Assembly: GCA_030576275.1 (NCBI GenBank)
Contig: JALIBN010000001.1
Span: 31,633 to 95,632 of the forward strand
Source: Pseudomonadota bacterium
Lineage (GTDB): Bacteria > Pseudomonadota > Gammaproteobacteria > Nitrosococcales > Methylophagaceae
Direction of reading: 5' to 3'
DNA: 64,000 nucleotides
Position 1 is the first letter of the stretch, and each line of letters opens with the position of its first letter. A program made the position numbers and the translations under genes. The notes beneath the pieces were generated by a model. That model was not told where the DNA came from. It was given only the letters and a program-made list of their open reading frames with translations, and did no database searches. Positions 41,742 through 51,435 of the stretch are shown in pieces.

Positions 41742-42722
41742 TTAAGAAGACAATGCCTTGATATGGGCAATAACAGCACTTGCATTACCCTCAATGTTAT
41801 AGCCTCCTTCCAAAACCGACACGATTTTTCCACCGGCATGACGATCTGCAATCATTCTGACTATCTCTGTTAGGGCAACAAACCCTTGATCGGTAATCTT
41901 ATGGCAGCCTAACAAATCATCTTGTCGGCTATCAAAACCAGCAGAAATTAAAATGAGTTCAGGTGCAAATGCATCAGCGGCCGATAGCAATTTTTCTTTA
42001 AAAGCAGTAATAATATGTTCATTCGTAGCACCACAGCCTAGATGGACGTTTATATTAAATCCTTTACCTTTTCCTTCTCCAGTCCTTTCTGGCAATCCAG
42101 TACCTGGATAGGCGAACTTATCATGTGTAGAAAAATACAAAACAGTCGGATCTGAATAAAATGCCCACTCAGTTCCATTACCATGATGATAATCCCAGTC
42201 AATAATAAGTATTTTAGCTAGCCGATAACGCTCTTGAGCATATCGAGCTCCAATTGCTACATGATTAAAGTAACAAAAGCCTTCTTCTTCACCTGTATTT
42301 TTTGCATGATGACCTGGCGGGCGAGATGCACAAAAAGCATTATTCACTTTTCCCGTACAAACAAAATCTATGGCGGCCAGTACTCCTGCTGTAGCTAGTA
42401 AGGCATTTTTATATGTATCAGGCTGATTAGATTTGATGTTATTGATATGTTCAATTGAATGAATTTTTTTAAGCCAGGCTTCAGTATCAACTTTTGGTTT
42501 TATTAAGGTAAGTTGCTTATGAAGATTTTCAGCTAATAAATGATGTTTTATTGCATTATAGCGAGCGGGAGATTCAGGGTGTGCATCAGATATTACATGC
42601 TCTAAGAATCTATCATCTATTACCAGTCCGGTATTATTACGCCTATCTTCAGCTTTCACCGTACTCGCTAAAGCAGCAGTTGCTGATGACATAAGAAACT
42701 GTCTTCTATTTAGCATAGTCAT
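41742..42722 (-). CDS. Tat-exported histone-deacetylase-family amidohydrolase
   Basis: The 326-residue precursor opens with a twin-arginine signal (MLNRRQFLMSSATAALAST) and continues as a class II HDAC/acetylpolyamine amidohydrolase fold: HPESPARYNAI, RPPGHHAKNTGEEEGFCYFN, the metal ligands in IIDWDYHHGNG, SAGFDSRQDDLLG and VLEGGYNIEG. The zinc-binding and charge-relay residues appear intact. Most bacterial members are cytoplasmic, so periplasmic export suggests deacetylation of an envelope or external substrate, such as acetylpolyamines or an acetylated polymer. The substrate is unknown. Confidence 0.9.
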   Translation of the reverse strand: MTMLNRRQFLMSSATAALASTVKAEDRRNNTGLVIDDRFLEHVISDAHPESPARYNAIKHHLLAENLHKQLTLIKPKVDTEAWLKKIHSIEHINNIKSNQPDTYKNALLATAGVLAAIDFVCTGKVNNAFCASRPPGHHAKNTGEEEGFCYFNHVAIGARYAQERYRLAKILIIDWDYHHGNGTEWAFYSDPTVLYFSTHDKFAYPGTGLPERTGEGKGKGFNINVHLGCGATNEHIITAFKEKLLSAADAFAPELILISAGFDSRQDDLLGCHKITDQGFVALTEIVRMIADRHAGGKIVSVLEGGYNIEGNASAVIAHIKALSS

Positions 42723-43104
42723 ACAAATACCTTAGATATTTAGTCGTTTTCCGAATAAGAATAACAAAATCAGTTTGTTTTAAAGATAATTTCAACAACT
42801 ATAGAACTGACTCAATGCTAGATATTACTCTATTCTTCTCATACACCATACTTATAACGAGGCAATAGGAGTAAGTATTGCCAGTAGCTAGTTACATGAG
42901 CTTTCGAAGCGTAGCGCGGAGAATAGTGCCGTATTTACATACTAACCACGACGGATAGTTGATCGCCTATGCGTTAGCGGGGTGGCGAGGATTCCAGGGG
43001 CAAATTGGTCACCGTCGAACGAAGTGGAATCAAACCATGGATTGATTGGTGTTTTCACGAATACAGCAACACGCAAGTTGCTGGAAAATAATAATCTAAA
43101 TCTG
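42723..43104. other. Intergenic region upstream of the HDAC gene
   Basis: About 380 bases. A long minus-strand frame over 42942-43190 has no recognisable family and overlaps the methyltransferase end. Base composition is locally more G+C-rich around 42900-43030, perhaps a remnant. Nothing firm can be called. Confidence 0.4.
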
Positions 43105-43767
43105 TCATTTATTATAAGAAGCAAAAAAATGATGAACTGACGGTTCTTGGCTATCATTATAAGCTTCAAAACTCTTTTCGCTGAGACCACATCTTATAAA
43201 GCCATCTATCTCCTCTTTATCAAGAGCTAGGGGAATGTCATCTTCTTGCTCTCCCTTGAGACGACTTCTACATGAGACAATAATATATCCTCCCTGTGCT
43301 AGCAGTGAGACCATAGAATTTCGTGCTTGTATTCGGTATTTACCAGGTAAAACTTGGATGGTGTTACATTCATAAACAAGGTCAAAACTTTCGGCCCAGT
43401 GCGATGGGTAATCAAAAAGATCTGCGATAAGGTAATTGACCTTTGTGTCCGGATAACGGTTTTTACAAAGCTTTATCGCTTCAGCTGAAATATCAAAAGC
43501 TGTCACTTCATATCCTGCTTCACTCAGTGCCTCTGCATCGTCGCCAACCCCACATCCAATAACAACTGCCCTGCGTGAGGTATGATTAAAAAGACTGTTA
43601 TTCAACCATTCTAAAAGATAAGGATTAGGTTCGAGGTCGGCCCAGAAAACAGCCCTGTAATCTCCCTCTGCATCGGTGTAGATACTATCAAACCAACCAG
43701 TGGGATTATCTAGGTCTTGGAAAGACTTGACCATTGTTTTGTATGCTACGGGATCGAACTTCTTCAT
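43105..43767 (-). CDS. Class I SAM-dependent methyltransferase
   Basis: The 220 residues include the SAM-binding motif I AVVIGCGVGDDAEALSEAGY, the acidic post-I residue in VTAFDISAEAIKLC and motif II-like FDLVYECNTIQVL. The fold resembles the thiopurine S-methyltransferase/Methyltransf_11 group, but the acceptor cannot be told. The double-cupin gene lies 60 bases upstream on the same strand and probably shares a transcript. Confidence 0.85.
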   Translation of the reverse strand: MKKFDPVAYKTMVKSFQDLDNPTGWFDSIYTDAEGDYRAVFWADLEPNPYLLEWLNNSLFNHTSRRAVVIGCGVGDDAEALSEAGYEVTAFDISAEAIKLCKNRYPDTKVNYLIADLFDYPSHWAESFDLVYECNTIQVLPGKYRIQARNSMVSLLAQGGYIIVSCRSRLKGEQEDDIPLALDKEEIDGFIRCGLSEKSFEAYNDSQEPSVHHFFASYNK

Positions 43768-43827
43768 ACTTTGTTACCTTCTCATCAAAATAGTCTGGTT
43801 TTGATATTTTGGATAGAATTGTATTTT

Positions 43828-44502
43828 TTATTCAGGCAGGTGACCTGTTTTTACGTAAATTAAAGCTCCATCATCCTTTGTATAAGGCTTATGTTGGCTT
43901 AGGTGGGGGCTACGTATCCAACTGCCTGCTGGATATGCTCCATGTTCATCATAAAAAGTACCTTCCAGTACAAAAATCTCTTCTCCCCCCCAATGTTGAT
44001 GAGGGTTGAATTTTGTATTGGCATCCCATTTAACTAAAGCGACGTGTTCGATTCCGTGCTCGTGTAATGGCATCACATTAAGTCCAGGAACCATTCCAGG
44101 TAGCCATTTGTTTGTTTTGGTATTGATGTTCGTTTCTTTTCTATCGTCTTCTTCAAATTGGTGCAGTTTTACGAATATAGTTGCGCCTTCCGAGCCAATT
44201 TTGGGCGTATGTTGTGTGCCAATTGGGTTTCTTATATAAGTGCCTTCAGGGTGTGAGCCATGTTCGTCAGAGAAAACACCAGCAAGTACAAGATACTCTT
44301 CGCCACCAGAATGGGTGTGTGTTGAAAAAGTGCTATAGGGAGCATAACGTACAATAGATGTGGCACGTGCCTCCTCACCACCGATGCGATCCAGCATCAT
44401 TCGTTCAACTCCAGACATAGGCGAGTCTACCCATTTGTAGTCTTGTTGATAAACCACTATGCGCTTATTGAAATCGGCATTGTATTGAGTATTATTATTC
44501 AT
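43828..44502 (-). CDS. Tandem ChrR-type cupin protein
   Basis: The 224 residues contain two repeated cupin domains. The first (about 15-115) has YAPYSTFSTHTHSGGEEYLVL and the second (about 125-222) NPHQHWGGEEIFVLEGTFYDEHG. Each keeps the H-x-H and Glu metal ligands and a later His. The repeats resemble the ChrR anti-sigma cupin domain, but the zinc-binding anti-sigma N-domain is missing and no sigma factor is nearby, so an enzyme or small-molecule sensor role is more likely. Confidence 0.82.
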   Translation of the reverse strand: MNNNTQYNADFNKRIVVYQQDYKWVDSPMSGVERMMLDRIGGEEARATSIVRYAPYSTFSTHTHSGGEEYLVLAGVFSDEHGSHPEGTYIRNPIGTQHTPKIGSEGATIFVKLHQFEEDDRKETNINTKTNKWLPGMVPGLNVMPLHEHGIEHVALVKWDANTKFNPHQHWGGEEIFVLEGTFYDEHGAYPAGSWIRSPHLSQHKPYTKDDGALIYVKTGHLPE

Positions 44503-44682
44503 AAGTTTGCATCGTATTTTAAAAACATAATTAGATGGTTGAGTATCGCGGATTAGATGGCTTTTTTAAAGCGTTATTAATGATGATATTTGCTATTTAT
44601 TGTCATTACATCTTCCCTAACTTCATTTAAGGCGATTAGGTAAGAGGCTTTATCGCAATCACTTAATGATTGAAAAAACATC

Positions 44683-45621
44683 CTATTTCATTGAATCTTG
44701 GACAACAATTTTGTCACCCACCTTTATTTTCATTAAGTCTCGCCCCATCACGACGTCACCACGGTAATCTTTATGAGTACGCTTTATAACCTCGCCTTCC
44801 TCAACGCCAAAAAGTAAAACATGGTTATATACTGCTAACCTTGGTTTTGTCTCACCAAATACCTGTGCAGCTTCCATTGGTGTTGTGTGGTAACTCATGA
44901 CTTTTTGCAACTTTATATTCTGGTCCAGCAGATTTTGATCCGTCATTGCAATCTCGTGAATCAAAACATCCACGCCTTTTGAGTGTTTGATTAAGTTTTG
45001 CGAATACGTCGTATCGCCTGAAATTACCACTGTGCGGTTACCATATTCCAGCCGATATCCAAACGCCGGTGTTACCACTTTATGATCGACCAGAAACGCA
45101 ATCACGCGAACACCATCTTGATCATAGACCACTTCGTTATCAACGATTTCTTTCGCATCTAGCTCCACGGCTTGTTTGCTGAGACCTGTATTTTCAGCGC
45201 GAAAGTTTATATCTTGGATATGTGCCTTATAAGAGTACTCTGCAAACTTTCTTGTACCCTCAGGGCCATAGACCTGCAATGGTTGCTGGCGCTGCCAAAT
45301 CCAACTGGTTAACCATAAGTCTGAGAAGCCACCGAGATGATCAGAATGTAAGTGAGTAAGAAACACATGATTGATTTTTTGAATAGGAATATCAGACTGT
45401 TGTAGTCGAATACTCGCACCTCGACCAACGTCAAACAGGAAGAAGTGCCCGCCTGCTTCAATAACCGTGGAAGGGCCAAAGCGTTGCACATCTGGCTTAG
45501 GTGTGCCGGTGCCAAGTAATGTGATCTCAAGATACTCAGCTTGAGCAACAGGAACACTGCATAATAAAAATGCCCAACATAAAAAGTGAAATCGTATTTT
45601 CAATACGTCACATGTTCTCAT
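44683..45621 (-). CDS. Exported MBL-fold metallo-hydrolase
   Basis: The 312-residue precursor has a signal peptide (FLCWAFLLCSVPVAQA) and an RNase-Z-like MBL domain: LLGTGTPKPDVQRFGPSTVI, the zinc motif FLTHLHSDHLGGF, VVISGDTTYSQNLI and a C-terminal SYHTTPMEAAQVFGE. Despite the RNase Z resemblance, export argues against tRNA processing; aryl-sulfatase-like or phosphodiester hydrolysis in the periplasm is more plausible. It is a single gene in its unit. Confidence 0.85.
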   Translation of the reverse strand: MRTCDVLKIRFHFLCWAFLLCSVPVAQAEYLEITLLGTGTPKPDVQRFGPSTVIEAGGHFFLFDVGRGASIRLQQSDIPIQKINHVFLTHLHSDHLGGFSDLWLTSWIWQRQQPLQVYGPEGTRKFAEYSYKAHIQDINFRAENTGLSKQAVELDAKEIVDNEVVYDQDGVRVIAFLVDHKVVTPAFGYRLEYGNRTVVISGDTTYSQNLIKHSKGVDVLIHEIAMTDQNLLDQNIKLQKVMSYHTTPMEAAQVFGETKPRLAVYNHVLLFGVEEGEVIKRTHKDYRGDVVMGRDLMKIKVGDKIVVQDSMK

Positions 45622-45747
45622 TTCCTTCCTTATCTACTTTCAATACCGCTAAAAATAAACCAAGAGTCCAGCTACGACTGAAGATATTAAATATAAATTG
45701 CCTTGATTAATAAGCTCAACCAAGGCATTGAACTATGACAAGTTAGC

Positions 45748-46191
45748 TTAAACAGCTGTCATTGAAAAAGTGACAGGCGTTGCATTGGTAATATTGTCGC
45801 TAACAGGGCATCTGACTTCTACAGCTTCTAACAGCTTAGCAATTTGTTCCACCGATGCACTACTTTTAACTTCAATTTGAATAGCTATTTCTTGATAGCC
45901 CGCACGACCATTCATATCGGTACCAGCAAATTTAGATGGGTCCAATTTACCAGTAATATTGATTTCAGTAGCTTCCACTGGAATACCCATTTCATTCGCA
46001 ATAAAAAAGGTCATAAAATTCAAGCAACCTCCGTGTGCAGCAAGAATAAAATCTAAGGGGCTTGGTGCACCATTTTTACCACCCAACTCCTCTGGTTCAT
46101 CCATGAAAATCTTGAATGCATTGGCATTTGTAACGCTACGCGCCATTGTTTCACCGACTGTTTTTACCGTTCCGACATAAGATGCTGCCAT
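45748..46191 (-). CDS. OsmC-family peroxidase-like protein
   Basis: The 147 residues match the OsmC/YhfA-type family: PSPLDFILAAHGGCLNFMTF with the peroxidatic-type Cys, and VEVRCPVSDNITNATPV with the second Cys. Members reduce organic hydroperoxides with thiol donors. Start context and length are normal. It is divergent from the rhodanese gene, with about 300 bases between. Confidence 0.88.
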   Translation of the reverse strand: MAASYVGTVKTVGETMARSVTNANAFKIFMDEPEELGGKNGAPSPLDFILAAHGGCLNFMTFFIANEMGIPVEATEINITGKLDPSKFAGTDMNGRAGYQEIAIQIEVKSSASVEQIAKLLEAVEVRCPVSDNITNATPVTFSMTAV

Positions 46192-46493
46192 GGTTATCTC
46201 CGTAAATACTAATGTAAGTTAAACAATGACAGTACACTTAAAAAAAACACTCAATCTATAAGTAGTAGTACGGGCATAAATGAAGGAGTGATGTGTGTAT
46301 GATTACCCCTATACGATAATGCAGAAAATCACCATAAAAACATAAACTACCTTGTTACACCTTGTCAGATGACAACTAAGTCAAAGCCAACTTTCCACTC
46401 TAATTTTGTAACGAGATCGTTACAGACTTGACAGTAAAGATCGGCATTGCAGAGAGATACAAGGATGGTTTTACTTTTATTCAGAGAGATAAA

Positions 46494-46841
46494 ATGGCTT
46501 ACACGGAAAAATTTCAAAATATGGCTAATGTTGCACGTGGCCGAGTTGAGGAGGTACTGCCTGAGCATGTCGATGTGTTGATCGCCAATGGCGCAATTGC
46601 GCTCGATATTCGTGATCAACAAGAACATGATATAGATCACATTCACGGGTCACTAAATATTAGTCGTGGCAAGCTTGAAATGTTAGTTGAAGGCCAAATT
46701 CCTGATATTGATAGCACGATTTTATGCTACTGCAATGCGATTAACCGTGGAGCATTATCTGCGGATACTTTAAGGAGTATGGGCTATAGTAATGCAAAGT
46801 TTATAGTGGGTGGTTTGATTGCTTATCGAGCACTTGGCTAG
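46494..46841 (+). CDS. Rhodanese-like domain protein
   Basis: From ATG 46494 (preceded by AGAGAG) it encodes 115 residues forming one rhodanese domain: ALDIRDQQEHDIDHIHGSLNI and the active-site loop LCYCNAINRGALSADTLRSMGY with the catalytic Cys. An upstream frame to 46428 lacks conserved residues and is not used. It presumably handles sulfane sulfur. A strong hairpin terminator shared with leuA follows. Confidence 0.87.
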   Translation: MAYTEKFQNMANVARGRVEEVLPEHVDVLIANGAIALDIRDQQEHDIDHIHGSLNISRGKLEMLVEGQIPDIDSTILCYCNAINRGALSADTLRSMGYSNAKFIVGGLIAYRALG

Positions 46842-46879
46842 GTTATATTTTTAGCCACTAGTTACCAGTCACAAAATAA

Positions 46880-46925
46880 TTAGAGCGGCGTAAATAAATC
46901 ATTCTATTTACGTCGCTCTATTTTG
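46880..46925. terminator. Bidirectional terminator between the rhodanese gene and leuA
   Basis: TAGAGCGGCGTAAATA and TATTTACGTCGCTCTA form a 16-bp stem with one mismatch around an 8-base loop. The plus strand is followed by TTTTG, and the minus strand by ATTATTTTG. It serves both convergent genes. Confidence 0.88.
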
Positions 46926-46929
46926 TAAC

Positions 46930-48603
46930 TTAATTCATTCGGTTTACACCGCTAATCAAAGCCTTAATTGATGCAGTAACAATATTTGAATCGATACCAA
47001 CACCATACACTTCTTTAATAGCCTTATCGTTGGCATCTGAAATTTGTATAAATGCACAGGCATTAGCATCTGATCCCATTACAGTCACATTTATTGATCG
47101 TTCTTCATAATTTCGCACATTAATTGCAAAACCAACACTTTGAATAGCATGAACCGCTGCATCGATAGGACCGTTACCTTTGCCTTTTAAGCTATGTAAT
47201 TTTCCATTAATTTCAATATTTAAATCAATGCCTTGTGTTTCGCCCTCTTCATAAAGCTTATGTGTGTGGTAACTTATCGTCGTCTCGATACCTTTATCTA
47301 AATAAGTGGTGGAGAAAAGCCGCCAAATATCAGCGGCTATTATTTCTCCATTATGACTATCGGTATGATGTTGTACAACGCCAGCAAACTCAACTTGTAA
47401 GCGACGTGGCATCACTATCCCATATTCAGACTCCATTAAATAGGCAATACCCCCCTTACCTGATTGACTATTAACGCGAATAACCGAGTCGTAGTTTCGA
47501 CCCACATCTTTTGGATCTATCGGTAAATATGGTACAGCCCAAATGGTATCGTCTTTTTGTACCGCCAAACCTTTTTTAATGGCATCTTGGTGGGAACCAG
47601 AAAAAGCGGTAAACACTAAATCACCGACATAAGGATGACGCGGATGGATTGGCAATTGCGTACATTCTTCAACAGTACGGCCTACGGCATCAATATCTGA
47701 AAAATCTAATTCAGGCGAGACACCTTGTGTGTATAAATTTAAGGCAAGCGTGACGATATCTACGTTACCAGTGCGTTCGCCATGACCAAACATACACCCT
47801 TCCACACGATCAGCCCCCGCCATAATACCTAACTCGGCCGCGGCCACCGCTGTACCACGGTCATTATGAGGGTGAAGACTTAAAATGATGCTATCACGTC
47901 TTGCAAGGTGACGATGCATCCATTCAATTTGATCGGCATAAACATTGGGTGTCGCCACTTCTACCGTTGCCGGTAAATTAAGAATAACTTTGTTATTAGG
48001 TGTCGCTCCCCATGTTTGTGTCACAGCATTACAAATCTCTAACGCAAAATCTAACTCTGTGGCCGTAAAAGTTTCTGGACTATATTCAAGTGTCCATTGC
48101 GTTTCTGGTTGCTTCGTAGCTAATGCTTTTATTAATTGCACAGAAGATACGGCCATGGCAATGACATCGTCCTTGCTCATGCCAAATACTGTGTCACGAA
48201 ACGGTTTTGAAGTAGCATTGTAGACATGAATAATCGCTTTTTTAGCACCTTTAAGTGATTCCATGGTACGAATAATTAAATGCTCACGTGCCTGAGTCAA
48301 TACTTCGATGGTGACATCGTCTGGAATATGGTCATCTTCAATAAGTGTACGTACAAAATCAAAATCGGTTTTAGATGCCGAAGGAAATGCCACTTCAATT
48401 TCTTTGAAACCTACTTCGCACAACATTTTAAACATACGCATTTTACGTTCAGCATTCATCGGTTCAAAAAGCGACTGGTTGCCATCACGTAGATCAGTAC
48501 TCATCCAAATCGGAGGCGAAGTAATTGTTTTCATTGGCCATTGGCGATCCGTTAAGTTTACAGTTGGAAATGGCTTATATTTAGTTGAAGGGTTCTGCAA
48601 CAT
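46930..48603 (-). CDS. leuA: 2-isopropylmalate synthase (long LeuA form)
   Basis: The 557 residues begin with the class typical [22 protein letters not shown] and [15 protein letters not shown] (first metal Asp). [18 protein letters not shown] supplies the His metal ligands, and [12 protein letters not shown] completes the catalytic barrel. The C-terminal ~130 residues form the leucine-sensing LeuA dimer domain ([14 protein letters not shown]). It catalyses the first step of leucine synthesis. It is divergent from an Lrp-family gene, which may regulate it. Confidence 0.96.
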   Translation of the reverse strand: MLQNPSTKYKPFPTVNLTDRQWPMKTITSPPIWMSTDLRDGNQSLFEPMNAERKMRMFKMLCEVGFKEIEVAFPSASKTDFDFVRTLIEDDHIPDDVTIEVLTQAREHLIIRTMESLKGAKKAIIHVYNATSKPFRDTVFGMSKDDVIAMAVSSVQLIKALATKQPETQWTLEYSPETFTATELDFALEICNAVTQTWGATPNNKVILNLPATVEVATPNVYADQIEWMHRHLARRDSIILSLHPHNDRGTAVAAAELGIMAGADRVEGCMFGHGERTGNVDIVTLALNLYTQGVSPELDFSDIDAVGRTVEECTQLPIHPRHPYVGDLVFTAFSGSHQDAIKKGLAVQKDDTIWAVPYLPIDPKDVGRNYDSVIRVNSQSGKGGIAYLMESEYGIVMPRRLQVEFAGVVQHHTDSHNGEIIAADIWRLFSTTYLDKGIETTISYHTHKLYEEGETQGIDLNIEINGKLHSLKGKGNGPIDAAVHAIQSVGFAINVRNYEERSINVTVMGSDANACAFIQISDANDKAIKEVYGVGIDSNIVTASIKALISGVNRMN

Positions 48604-48776
48604 TTAGTTTTACTCCTAGTACACATGGTATTAATTCTATGTAAGAAATTGTACGTAGATCTTGTTGGCAGGTGCTTGCGTTCTACTATTAAAAAACAAG
48701 GTTATTAGCAATATTATTGCTTAATTATTAACTTACACGGCATAATTAGCCTACATTTGGTTTAAGAGTAGTTTTT

Positions 48777-49244
48777 ATGGAATTAGATAGTTACGATGTG
48801 CAGATATTGAATATCTTACAAAATGAAGGCCGGATTAGTAATCAAGATTTGGCCGACCGTATCCGACTGTCTGCTTCACCTTGTCTTCGACGTGTGCGAG
48901 CACTTGAAGATTCAGGGCTTATCACTGGCTATCGAGCATTGATAGATGCTAAAAAGTTAGGCTTGTCGTTAATCGCTTTAATTCACATCTCTATGGATAA
49001 ACACACACCAGAACGTTTCAGCAATTTTGAAGATAATATTGCTGAAATACCAGAAGTGTTAGAGTGCTTATTAATCACGGGGCAAGATGCTGATTACCAA
49101 CTTAAAGTCATCGTGAGAGACATGGATGCTTATCAGGAATTACTACTTAATCGAGTGACCCGAATCATTGGTGTAACTGGAGTACGATCCAGTTTTGTAT
49201 TGCGTAGGGTAATTGATAAAACCGCATTGCCGATATCAGTATAA
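48777..49244 (+). CDS. Lrp/AsnC family transcriptional regulator
   Basis: The 155 residues have an N-terminal HTH (DSYDVQILNILQNEGRISNQDLADRIRLSASPCLRRVRALEDSGLI in parts) and a C-terminal RAM ligand domain (about 70-150, LIALIHISMDKH, TGQDADYQLKVIVRDMDAYQ). It is divergent from leuA across about 170 bases, so leucine-responsive control of leuA is a reasonable inference. Confidence 0.92.
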   Translation: MELDSYDVQILNILQNEGRISNQDLADRIRLSASPCLRRVRALEDSGLITGYRALIDAKKLGLSLIALIHISMDKHTPERFSNFEDNIAEIPEVLECLLITGQDADYQLKVIVRDMDAYQELLLNRVTRIIGVTGVRSSFVLRRVIDKTALPISV

Positions 49245-49348
49245 ATGAGCTATCTATTCCGAAAGTTCAACCGTGTCGATAAGTACAAAAGCTGAGCTTT
49301 TTTACTGAGCTACAACTACTATTGGTCAACCATCAATAATTTTCTGCC

Positions 49349-50134
49349 CTACTCGTCATACTGAATTTTCATTACATCTGGATAGATAAACTCATAGCCT
49401 AGCTGCTTAATTACTTTTTCATTACTAACAAGTTTATAAGTAAGGCTGCCTGACTCATTGCTATATTTTGGATTAGGTAGGTTAAGTAAGGCCCTGGCAT
49501 TACTATAAAATTCACGTTTAGTTGGGTGGCTTATTGCACAGCCATTAAAGATCTCTCCCCAAGCTGCTTGTTTAATAATGGTAATAATAATGCCAATACA
49601 ATCGTCACGATGAATAAGATTTACAGGAGCATCTGGCTGTTGCACGACCTTACCATTTTTAAAAAAGTTACCGGGATGACGTGAATAACCAATCAAACCA
49701 CTTAGTCGTAAAATTGTCGTTTTAAAATGAGTATTTGACATAAACATCTGCTCTATTTGATACAGCAGACTGTCCGAGGATTCCATTCCATCATCTTCAC
49801 TAACTAGACCATTTACAGAACGATAGACGGATGATGAGCTAATAAAAAGCACATTTTTTATATTAGATGTTTCTATCTGTTTAATAAGCTTAGCGAAGCC
49901 ATCTTTGTTTTTCGATGTGATATTGATAATCAATATCTCGGTCGCTAAAAAAGCTTGAACCTCATTAGATAACTCATCAATATCAACAAGATAAGCTGTA
50001 GATGATGACATATCAGCTAAAACATTTAACTTATCAACTGAACGCGTTGACAGATGAATAGTATGGCCGATTTTGATTAACTCGTTTGCTAATGGTAGCC
50101 CTAGCCAACCACTACCTAAAATGCTGATGTTCAT
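49349..50134 (-). CDS. NAD-dependent epimerase-like protein (YeeZ type)
   Basis: The 261 residues open with ISILGSGWLGLPLANELIKIGH, the Rossmann motif of YeeZ-like atypical SDRs. VLFISSSSVYRSVNGLVSEDD follows, then LRLSGLIGYSRHPGNFF and NLIHRDDCIGII. The substrate is unknown; the family is often annotated as sugar-nucleotide epimerases. It is transcribed in the direction of the globin operon, with 48 bases between. Confidence 0.86.
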   Translation of the reverse strand: MNISILGSGWLGLPLANELIKIGHTIHLSTRSVDKLNVLADMSSSTAYLVDIDELSNEVQAFLATEILIINITSKNKDGFAKLIKQIETSNIKNVLFISSSSVYRSVNGLVSEDDGMESSDSLLYQIEQMFMSNTHFKTTILRLSGLIGYSRHPGNFFKNGKVVQQPDAPVNLIHRDDCIGIIITIIKQAAWGEIFNGCAISHPTKREFYSNARALLNLPNPKYSNESGSLTYKLVSNEKVIKQLGYEFIYPDVMKIQYDE

Positions 50135-50182
50135 CGTATTATTATTTCCAATGCTTTTAGCTTTTATGATTGCATTTATAGC

Positions 50183-50617
50183 TTAAATATAAATTATGCT
50201 TACTCTAAGTGGTACCAACTTAGCTATCAATTGGTTTAGTATCCGATGTGGAATACCTTCTAGATTCATAGCATTTATTAGTAAATCAACCAGATGATTA
50301 AAGTCTTTTTCAGTAATTTTCATTCCGGTATGAATGTCAGTCATACTATCACCAGTATATTGACATGGCCCATCAGTGATGGCACAAAGGTGTGTCGTTA
50401 GGTGTGTACGAAATCGGCTGATATTAGCATCAGCAAAATAATGAAAAATTTGTTTGTCTTGGCCAATTTGTTTGATAAGACCACTCACAATGCCATCTAC
50501 CCCAGCTTCACCGCCTAATTTGTCATAGAGTGTGTTTTGAGGTGCCTGCATGGCACATCCTACCAACAAAAATAACAGGCAGATTGTTGTGACGAGTCTT
50601 TGCATTAATTTAAGCAT
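50183..50617 (-). CDS. Group 1 truncated hemoglobin with lipoprotein signal
   Basis: The 144-residue precursor has a lipoprotein signal (VTTICLLFLLVGCAMQ) then a truncated-globin fold: TLYDKLGGEAGVDGIVSGLI, FRTHLTTHLCAITDGPCQYTG and DIHTGMKITEKDFNHLVDLL with the proximal His in the MTDIHTGM stretch. A periplasmic or envelope-bound trHb points to NO or O2 chemistry outside the cytoplasm. Its start abuts the DUF3034 stop, the last link of a four-gene operon. Confidence 0.87.
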   Translation of the reverse strand: MLKLMQRLVTTICLLFLLVGCAMQAPQNTLYDKLGGEAGVDGIVSGLIKQIGQDKQIFHYFADANISRFRTHLTTHLCAITDGPCQYTGDSMTDIHTGMKITEKDFNHLVDLLINAMNLEGIPHRILNQLIAKLVPLRVSIIYI

Positions 50618-51435
50618 TAAAAGTATCCAGTCATAGAAAAGTAAGGACCTTTTTGGTCTTTAGCACCTGCAATCGTACCTAAGTCTAGCCATGCAGCAGT
50701 GATACTCAGTGATTTATTGGGTAGCCAAGCGACAAAAAAATCTGACCAGTTATCTTCTTTTAAACCCAAGTTATCAGGTTTTTGCCTATATTCAATACCT
50801 AATGCCAGCTCTCTGCTGAAAAATATTGCCGTCGAAGCTTCCCACTGGAGTCGACTATCTTGATTTGGCCCGCCAAAACCCAATATCCCCATTTCATTGG
50901 CTTCAGTACGTCGCGCGGTGACATTCCAAAATAAGTTATAACCTGCTATAGCGCCCAGATGAAGTTTGCTAGCCGCTAAATACCAATCGACACCTGATGT
51001 ATCTTTAGCTCCAAGTGAATCAGCAATAGCGGTATCCTTTAGATGTTTATATTGCATACCCAGACTTAGCATCGGCCATTTGCTATAAACAAGATCACCA
51101 TAAAGCCTAGTTTTTATGCCAACAATATTCTGATCGATACTTGTATCCAATGCATTAATTCGGAAATTTTGCTGAGCGACAGATAATTCGACGCGATCAT
51201 AAAGGTTGAGTTGAGCACCACAACTTCTTAGTCGAAAATCGCTAAGCTGGGCTTGACTACAAAAAGCATTTGCAGCAATTTCATCTTGTGAAGCATAACC
51301 AGCTAATTGAGCCCATGGAACTAAACCGCCACCACCAGAACCTTCTACCTGAGAGACACCGGGCGTTGCTAACAGTTTTCCATCGGCGGCAAATAACGAG
51401 GTTGATACGAACACTAAAACTATTAATCTAAACAT
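50617..51435 (-). CDS. DUF3034 family outer-membrane-like protein
   Basis: From ATG 51435 this 272-residue precursor has a signal peptide (MFRLIVLVFVSTSLFAADG) and a Gly-rich start (LATPGVSQVEGSGGGGLVPW), then alternating beta strands ending in an aromatic residue (FSMTGYF), as in a small outer-membrane barrel. DUF3034 proteins have no known role. A longer frame begins at 51465 but would spoil the signal. The start overlaps the end of the EAL gene, showing coupling. Confidence 0.8.
   Translation of the reverse strand: MFRLIVLVFVSTSLFAADGKLLATPGVSQVEGSGGGGLVPWAQLAGYASQDEIAANAFCSQAQLSDFRLRSCGAQLNLYDRVELSVAQQNFRINALDTSIDQNIVGIKTRLYGDLVYSKWPMLSLGMQYKHLKDTAIADSLGAKDTSGVDWYLAASKLHLGAIAGYNLFWNVTARRTEANEMGILGFGGPNQDSRLQWEASTAIFFSRELALGIEYRQKPDNLGLKEDNWSDFFVAWLPNKSLSITAAWLDLGTIAGAKDQKGPYFSMTGYF

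Noticed and set aside
42942..43190. 82-codon minus-strand frame at the end of the methyltransferase gene
   Set aside because: It overlaps a confident gene, shows no family features and sits in mixed-composition intergenic DNA.
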